This document shows positions 58,504 through 64,000 of a stretch of DNA of 64,000 nt, one piece after another. Location of the stretch: NCBI GenBank assembly GCA_028641055.1, contig CM054061.1, forward strand, positions 27,763,523 through 27,827,522, written 5' to 3'. This stretch comes from Alopecurus myosuroides. Lineage: Eukaryota > Streptophyta > Magnoliopsida > Poales > Poaceae. The stretch's first letter is position 1; each line of letters starts with the position of its first letter. Under the pieces are notes generated by a model. It did not search any database. It was not told where the DNA came from and saw only the letters and a list, made by a program, of their open reading frames with translations. The position numbers and the translations under genes are program-made.

Positions 58504-59703
58504 TCTCTATCTAAATTATTTTAGCGAATCAATTGTAAGTTCACTATTTTTGCATCTATAAATATATGCAATCTTGTGACTTAAGGTCATTTTAAAAACT
58601 TATTCCTACGGAGTGTGGGTTATCCCCTTGCTTTAGATAGACGAGCTCAGGCAAAGACCAAAAGAAGAAAAAACAGAGGTCCTGCGTGTGACTGATGAGT
58701 CATTTCAGTTGGAACTCAAGACACTAAAGCCGCATGAGCCATGTGTAGTGCAAGAAAAAAGTGCGGTTCTTGGCAAGGTATAACGTGGCCTGACACCAGC
58801 CGTAGGTCTGTAGCGAAATATATCAGAAGTTTTGCAAGAAAATGAAGAATTCTAAATAGAAGACACGTGAACCTGATGTTGTGATACAACCTGAGCTTGC
58901 TGACGAGATGATTTTTCTGAAAAAAAACCGAGAGCTCAGGCTGAATTGAAGCACGTGAATGGTATAAACATAATGCATTTCTTTGTGGAGATGGCATGGA
59001 CCTGTTTCTTTGAACTTCCATTTCGTTAGCACGGTTTTGGTGCGACCAGCCACGGAATCTTGCGGATTGCTACAGATTGTTAAAAAGTTCATTTATCTTG
59101 CTTTTGCTAAATCAGACATAACTATTTGAGTCAATGTTTCTACGGCTCAATTGGTGATCCACTAGGCTGAGCAGCAAAATAATCTATTGTTATAACACTC
59201 GGGACATTGTATGCCCGCCACACAGACTCAGATCATGCATTGCATACTGGCTATAATGTGGATGATGTGTGCCATGGTTTATGTGATGTAGTTCACGATC
59301 ATTTGAGATAATAGCATCACACTGTTGGAGGGGAAACCCTAATGGTATATTGTTCTTAAGAAAGAGAGCCTGTTGATACCAAAGCGATGGATCAAGTGGA
59401 CCAACTTACACTCATCTTTGGAGGACGTGTTGCCCTTTTACAGAGCCAAGAAGGCACTCCACTACCAATGCCCAGACAAATGGAAGGGCTTACTAACACA
59501 ACGATCAACCCTTCCACGATGTCGATCCCCTAAGATCATGCAGATCACACTGTCCACTATATTTTACTTATATACCAGGTTCGTTAAATCGAACAAATAA
59601 TTACACATTACAATTACCTCAAACCACCGATAAATCCTACGCATTAACCGTGATGTGAAGAACGATTAGCAGGCGGCGCGGCGAAACGCGCATGTCCGTC
59701 TAG
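58504..59703 (+). mobile_element. Probable non-autonomous Helitron
   Basis: The 3' end CTAG (59700-59703) is followed by T and preceded by a GC hairpin (GCGCG, loop GCGAAA, CGCGC at 59676-59691) eight bases upstream. This is the canonical Helitron terminus. A candidate 5' end TCTCTATCTAAATT after an A lies at 58504 and is less certain. The interior holds an exon-like block (58640-58780, DELRQRPKEEKTEV then a donor-like GCAAG/GTATAA) of unknown origin, perhaps captured. No Rep or helicase sequence was seen. Confidence 0.5.
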
Positions 59704-59892
59704 TATACCACTACAGGCAACTGTGTGCATAGCCGACGGACAAACTGTGCATACGGTCGTCGGTAAAAGCCTTCCGCATATTTTTTTCCAATTTTTTTAT
59801 ACTTATAGTTCTATTCTAAAATTTTCCACTTAACCACACAATTAATATCTAATTACAGGCTTAATATGGTCAAAGTACCTACCCTACTCACA

Positions 59893-59955
59893 CTTCCCAT
59901 TCGGTCACCCATCGTTAAATTGTTGCAGACCAAGTACGCTTAAATTTTGAGTTCC
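59893..59955 (-). other. 5S rRNA-like segment inside CACTA element 1
   Basis: The minus strand reads GAACTCAAAATTTAAGCGTA, then CTTGG, and later CGATGGGTGACC and TGGGAAG. These match the order and spacing of the plant 5S rRNA landmarks (GAACTCCGAAGTTAAGCGTG, GATGGGTGACC, TGGGAAGT). It is degenerate in between and cannot encode functional 5S RNA. It includes part of the 5S internal promoter region. Confidence 0.6.
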
Positions 59956-60239
59956 TTCGAAAGTAGCTTCGAAATGAGAAGTCAGAACTTACTGATATTA
60001 GTAGCATAGCAATCATATTAATCACTGGGTCCTAGCGTTACACTTTTTATTGTTTGAAATTTAAAATTTTATTTAAATAATAACAATGAATATGTAATAA
60101 TAATTTTGAATAAATAGCAGTAAAATAATTTTTACTTGATGTTTTTCTTTTTTACATTTAATATGGAATAATTCATATTAAATTCGAAAACAGAAATTTG
60201 AAAAATATATTGTCTAAGTCGATTAGAAAAATAACAGGA

Positions 60240-61400
60240 GTTCAAATATGACATCCATATAATAGAAACATCGATAGTTTTAGAAATTTTCATCTCTTTC
60301 ACTGAGTAGTCATGGTGGCCATATTGACCATTTTTTAAAAACATCAAATAAAATAAATAAACCTAAAAAAAAATCGTTCTAGCATGGATTCCTGTATGTG
60401 TACTAGTTGATATGAAAAATGATAAGTTGAATTTTGAAAAATTGTCCAAAAAAAATCTTGAGAAGAATGTCTAGCGTGGATAAACATATCTAAGTGTGAA
60501 GCAAAATTACCAAGTTGCGGCAATTCCCGCAGCATAGTTTGTGACAAATTTATCATATTCGACATATGGGTGTATCTTGGTATAGGGAGCAATGGTTCCG
60601 AAGGGATTTTTCAAATAGTTTTTATTAGTATCATTTTCCTTTTTCTTAGTGGAAAAAATGACCTTTTTGTGAACCAAATATTAAAAAAATATTGTGCAAC
60701 GTGGCACCTATATAATCCCCAAGTATTACGAATTTTCTTAATTTCTATCTAGTTTCACCTAGTTAAATGAGTTTATGCTGATTTTTCAAAAGTAATCCAA
60801 ATTAGAACTATAAGAGTTTGATAGTTTGGTCGGAATTGTTTGGAACATCATTTTCAGTTATACAATTAGTGGCTATATCACATAAACATCGATGGTTTTA
60901 AAAATTTGAGCTTTTTCGATGAATAGTCATGGCAGCCATTTTCACCGTATTCTAAAATAAAAAGTAAAAAAAAAACCCTCAAAAATGATTTCCTCTAGCA
61001 TGGATTCCTTTTATATGTACTAGTTCCTATGAAAAATGATAAACTTAATTTTTCATAAATTGTTCATAAAAATATTCACAAAAAGGTTAATCATGTATAA
61101 ACATTTATAAGTTTCAAGCCAGATGATAAAGGTTTCATATTCGATAAATATGTGTATCTTTCTCTAGGAAACAATGGTTCCGAAGGAAATTTTCAATTTT
61201 TTTTTATAAATACCATTGTTTTCTAATTGGCAAAAAACTATATTTTTTGCAAAAAAATTGCAAAATGGCATCCATCTTATTCTCACAAAGAATAGTCCAT
61301 ATTTCATGGATAATCCACAAGTATTAGTAATTTTCTTGATTTCTATCTGATTTCATCTAGTTAAATTAGTTTATGCCAAATTTTCGAAAGTAACTTCCCC
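60240..61400 (+). repeat. Decayed direct duplication in CACTA element 1
   Basis: Blocks about 60240-60780 and 60860-61400 share, in order, AAACATCGATRGTTTTARAAATTT, the motif GTCATGG-RCC (written with ambiguity), TCTAGCATGGATTCCT, CAATGGTTCCGAAGG and a CAAGTATTA..AATTTTCTT block. Divergence is high. Confidence 0.6.
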
Positions 61401-61762
61401 TAGTTAAATGAGTTTTTCTGATGAAAATGATGAAATAGTTTTCATATTTGGATTCCTCTTGTTTTTTTAATCGATTTAGACATTTTAATTCTTAAATCAT
61501 GATTTATAGATTTAAAGATATGATTATTCTATATTAAATGAAAATAGAAGAAAAATAAGATAAAAAAACATAGCTACGTTGATGGATTTTTTTTGTTAAT
61601 GTAGCCCTATATACCAATACTGTCGGCTTTGCCGACGGCGTAGCCTTGTACGCCGACGGTTAATCTAGCGGCGATGCGAGTTTGCTGGGTAGCCAGTTCG
61701 GTCCTGACAAAAAGCCGTAGCGTAGGCGATTGCCGTTGGCGTATCGCCGTTTTTCTGTAGTT

Positions 61763-61962
61763 AACGCTGAAAAAAAAAGTAAATATTGTAGTTTCCTTCA
61801 CCTTCCCCAGTCAACTCTATTGATCATTTCGTACGCGGCCGCGCTCTTCCATTGTGGCACAACATGCAGACGGTGGTGAGTACTTGTACTGCGCCGCTCT
61901 TTTCCCCGTGGATGCTGGCCGCTGGAGGTTGACCCAGACCCATGCGTTTGCAAGGTGAAGAA
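61763..61962. other. Spacer between the two CACTA elements
   Basis: About 200 bases, partly GC-rich, without a recognisable feature. Confidence 0.4.
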
Positions 61963-62166
61963 CACTGGTAGAAAATAGGCCTACAGTCCCGGTTCGCCAG
62001 GCCCATTAATCCCGTCCGGGCAACCGGGACTAGCTATGCGCGACTAAAGGCCCCCCCCTATAGTCCCGCCACTTACGGACCGGGACTAAAAGCCCGTCCA
62101 CGTGGGCGCTAGGGGTCCGTCGCGGCGGAGGACCTTTAGTCCCGGTTCTTGTGGTTAACCGGGACT
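61963..62166. repeat. Terminal and subterminal repeats of CACTA element 2
   Basis: TAGTCCCGGTT-type motifs recur at 61980, 62020 (inverted), 62060, 62085 (inverted), 62135 and 62155 (inverted). The last pair forms a hairpin AGTCCCGGTT/AACCGGGACT. In En/Spm-type elements such arrays bind the element's own transposition protein. Confidence 0.8.
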
Positions 62167-62424
62167 GAAAACCTGCGCAGGTTTAGGGTTTTAGGCCCCC
62201 TAAACCTGTTTCCTTTTTAATTTGTTTTGTTTTAATTTCAGTACACATATACATGCATATATATATATATATATGAAATATCAAACAAGGAGAATTCAAT
62301 AGGAATATATAATATATATTCAATATCGGGTGACCATATATACAACCTCGAACAAGTTTCCATATTACACAATTAAGATGGACGAGCATACACAAATTCG
62401 CACAAGTTTCAAAGTACTCAGGGC

Positions 62425-63998
62425 TTATACATGCGGATAATAGTCATCGTCGGTGGACGCATGGAACTCTCCTTTCTTATGGATGACATGCCTAAGGAAA
62501 AATCCTGCTATTTCCTCTTGAATTGGTCGGAAGCGAGCTTCTGGAATAAGCGCCCTCCGCAAGATATTGAGACCCTTCCGCGTTTCCTCGTCCTTCTTCC
62601 TCTCAGATATTTCTTTCCGTATGTTCTCACAGACATAGTATCCACATAGACCGGTCCCCGGTGGCTGCTTATCCACACCTTTGAACACATTTTTAAATTG
62701 TAGCAGATCTTTGAATTCACCGACATGTTCAAGTGAGAGCCGTCTCCAAACTCTACAATGCAAATAAAATTAAATGAACAAGGGAGTTATTAGCTTAGAA
62801 AATGAACAAAAGAGACCGATCGATATAGAGCGCAAATGATTGAAAAATAATTACCTTTGCATCATTTTTCTCATGTTGACCCAAAGATCTGTATTTGAAT
62901 TCATAGAGTCAATGATCAAAACTAAGGACTTGTGAAGATCAATTTTTAGCAGAATCCAGTGGTACCTGCGGACAGTACATTAGATGCACAGTCATGCATA
63001 ATTTATCGATTGGACATACCATGCATGGAGTAAACAAAAGAGAATGGGAACATGAGAGAAACACTCACCCAAAATGGTAAGGAAATAGAATATATCTTTT
63101 GGATTCATGCTTTTTAAAAAATTTGTACAAGTCTTTCTCCACGTCTTTGGGATGATTTTCTAACATAGTTCCATTAATGATTTGTGGGTCAATGAACCCA
63201 ACATCATGGATGAGTCTTACTTTGCATTCCCAAATAGCGTACGGAACAATATAGTTAGGACAATATATATATATATATAGTGTAGGCAATGAAGAACGAG
63301 ATGAGGTAGAAATAAATCACTTACAGAACGTAGCAACTCAGGACAGATTTGTCGAGCTCACTCATATTGAACAGCTGGAACAATTCACTCAACTCAACTG
63401 TTACAGAGTACTTTTTGGTGTGATGCTCCTCTGTATAATCCACATACACATATTCTTTGTCGGTAAATGATATGAAATCTTTGTACCAACGTAGCAGACT
63501 TTGCATTAGTGGTGGTAGATCCTTTTCCTTCGCAGGCTCGACGAGAGGCCTTTTCTTCACATATTTTAATGCTACCTCACCCATTGGCGTCTCGTCCAGG
63601 CCTAACGAGGCACGAAGAGACACACCCATGTCGGACGCATATTTCATGGCACTCTCTATAGTCATTCCAACTATTGCCAAAGCATTTATGACCTCGGGGT
63701 CCTGTTCCGGAGCGGCTTTCACTATGAGCGGGGGGATCGATTGTTTACTCTGCATCCCGAGCTGGGCAACTTGTTTCCCGCTTTTTATCATTTTTCCTTT
63801 TCCTTTCTCCTCCTCCAATATTCCTGCTTGCTTACGAAGTTCAATATCATAGTCTTTAGGCAAATTCTTCACGGATTGGGACACTGTCGACAAAAAATCC
63901 GTAGCCCAATAGTCTACAATCGGAGGGAATACTTCCTTGGGCTCAGGCTCCTTTAGCGCCTTCAGTTTGCCCTTCCATTTGTCAACGTCAGCCTTCAC
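62425..63998 (-). CDS. CACTA accessory protein with Ulp1-like (C48) protease domain, partial
   Basis: Four exons predicted from splice signals and phase: 63998-63325 (5' end outside window), 63215-63069, 62965-62855 and 62752-62425, all phase-consistent. Exon 1 has a charged region (KEVFPPIVDYWATDF) and LGLDETPMGEVALKYVK, seen in CACTA-encoded proteins. Exon 2 carries HDVGFIDPQIINGTML. Exon 3 gives the catalytic His (YHWILLKI) and Asp (LIIDS). Exon 4 gives the Gln and Cys (QPPGTGLCGYYVC). The protease triad is complete with no stop or frameshift. In Ulp1-related enzymes this fold cleaves SUMO-like proteins; its role in transposition is unknown. The weakest call is the acceptor of exon 2 (AAAGTAAG before 63215). 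Confidence 0.75.
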
Positions 63999-64000
63999 GA

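Larger units (their letters stand above)
59709..61762 (+). mobile_element. Non-autonomous CACTA element 1
   Basis: The left end CACTACAGGCAACTG pairs with the right end CTGTAGTT (inverted, last base mutated from the usual G). Subterminal GCCGACGG-type repeats lie at both ends (59730-59765, 61620-61670). Flanking triplets TAC and AAC differ at one base. AT-rich and without ORFs of note. It contains a 5S rRNA-like stretch and a decayed internal duplication. Confidence 0.6.
61963..64000 (-). mobile_element. CACTA element 2 (En/Spm), runs past window end
   Basis: Terminus CACTGGTAGAAAATAGGCCT at 61963, followed by dense subterminal TAGTCCCGG/CCGGGACTA repeats in both orientations, then a spliced gene on the minus strand reading toward this end. 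Both are typical of grass CACTA elements. The transposase gene and the other terminus lie outside the window. Confidence 0.88.

Noticed and set aside
1..64000. CRISPR arrays, bacterial operons, rRNA operons
   Set aside because: Spliced genes, LTR elements and grass transposons show nuclear plant DNA. No regularly spaced direct repeats with unique spacers were seen.

Overview
The window is intergenic DNA of a large-genome grass, most likely a pooid or Triticeae-type species. That placement is an inference from the dense nesting of long-LTR Ty3/gypsy, SIRE-like copia, CACTA (CACTG and CACTACAGG ends), PIF/Harbinger and Helitron elements. Only one host gene is suspected. It is a minus-strand gene whose first exon (33894-33778) encodes a mitochondrial-type presequence. 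Its later exons lie about 16.6 kb away at 17162-16676.

Layout. 1-10766: gypsy element A (+ strand) with about 5.1-kb LTRs and a 0.9-kb deleted interior. 10769-12528: a SIRE-like copia LTR (-). 12529-about 15667: the 3' part of a Tat-lineage gypsy element with an antisense extra ORF, a tandem-repeat zone and a 3' LTR. 15668-17259: 3' region of the host gene. 17263-33769: PIF/Harbinger element 1 (TSD TAA), inserted a few bases after the splice donor of host exon 1. Its transposase is split by gypsy element B (18390-32850, TSD CGTGG), which has 4.2-kb LTRs, gag-pro-RT-RH, integrase with chromodomain, and an extra ORF upstream of gag. 34157-35400: a small PIF element 2 (TSD TTA). 37678-56434: gypsy-like element D (TSD GTATG), 4.2-kb LTRs around a 0.5-kb interior. 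Its right LTR is interrupted by element C (42669-52487, TSD CCTGC), a deletion derivative like A. 58504-59703: a probable Helitron. 59709-61762: a non-autonomous CACTA. 61963 to the end: a larger CACTA with a spliced Ulp1-protease gene.

A, B and C are related families, and D is a more distant relative. B has most coding capacity, though its integrase is frameshifted. A and C share the same mosaic interior, cut at the same internal deletion points, which suggests a non-autonomous lineage mobilised by B-like relatives.

Two features stand out because they recur in separate LTR families. First, a short tRNA-like module (B box, more or less degenerate A box, T5-T6 terminator) lies in the sense strand of every LTR of A, B, C and D. 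Second, a spliced acidic mini-ORF (78-nt exon, GC-AG intron of 1.2-1.3 kb, terminal exon ending in GGYYVEYDE-like residues) is open in B and C and slightly broken in A.
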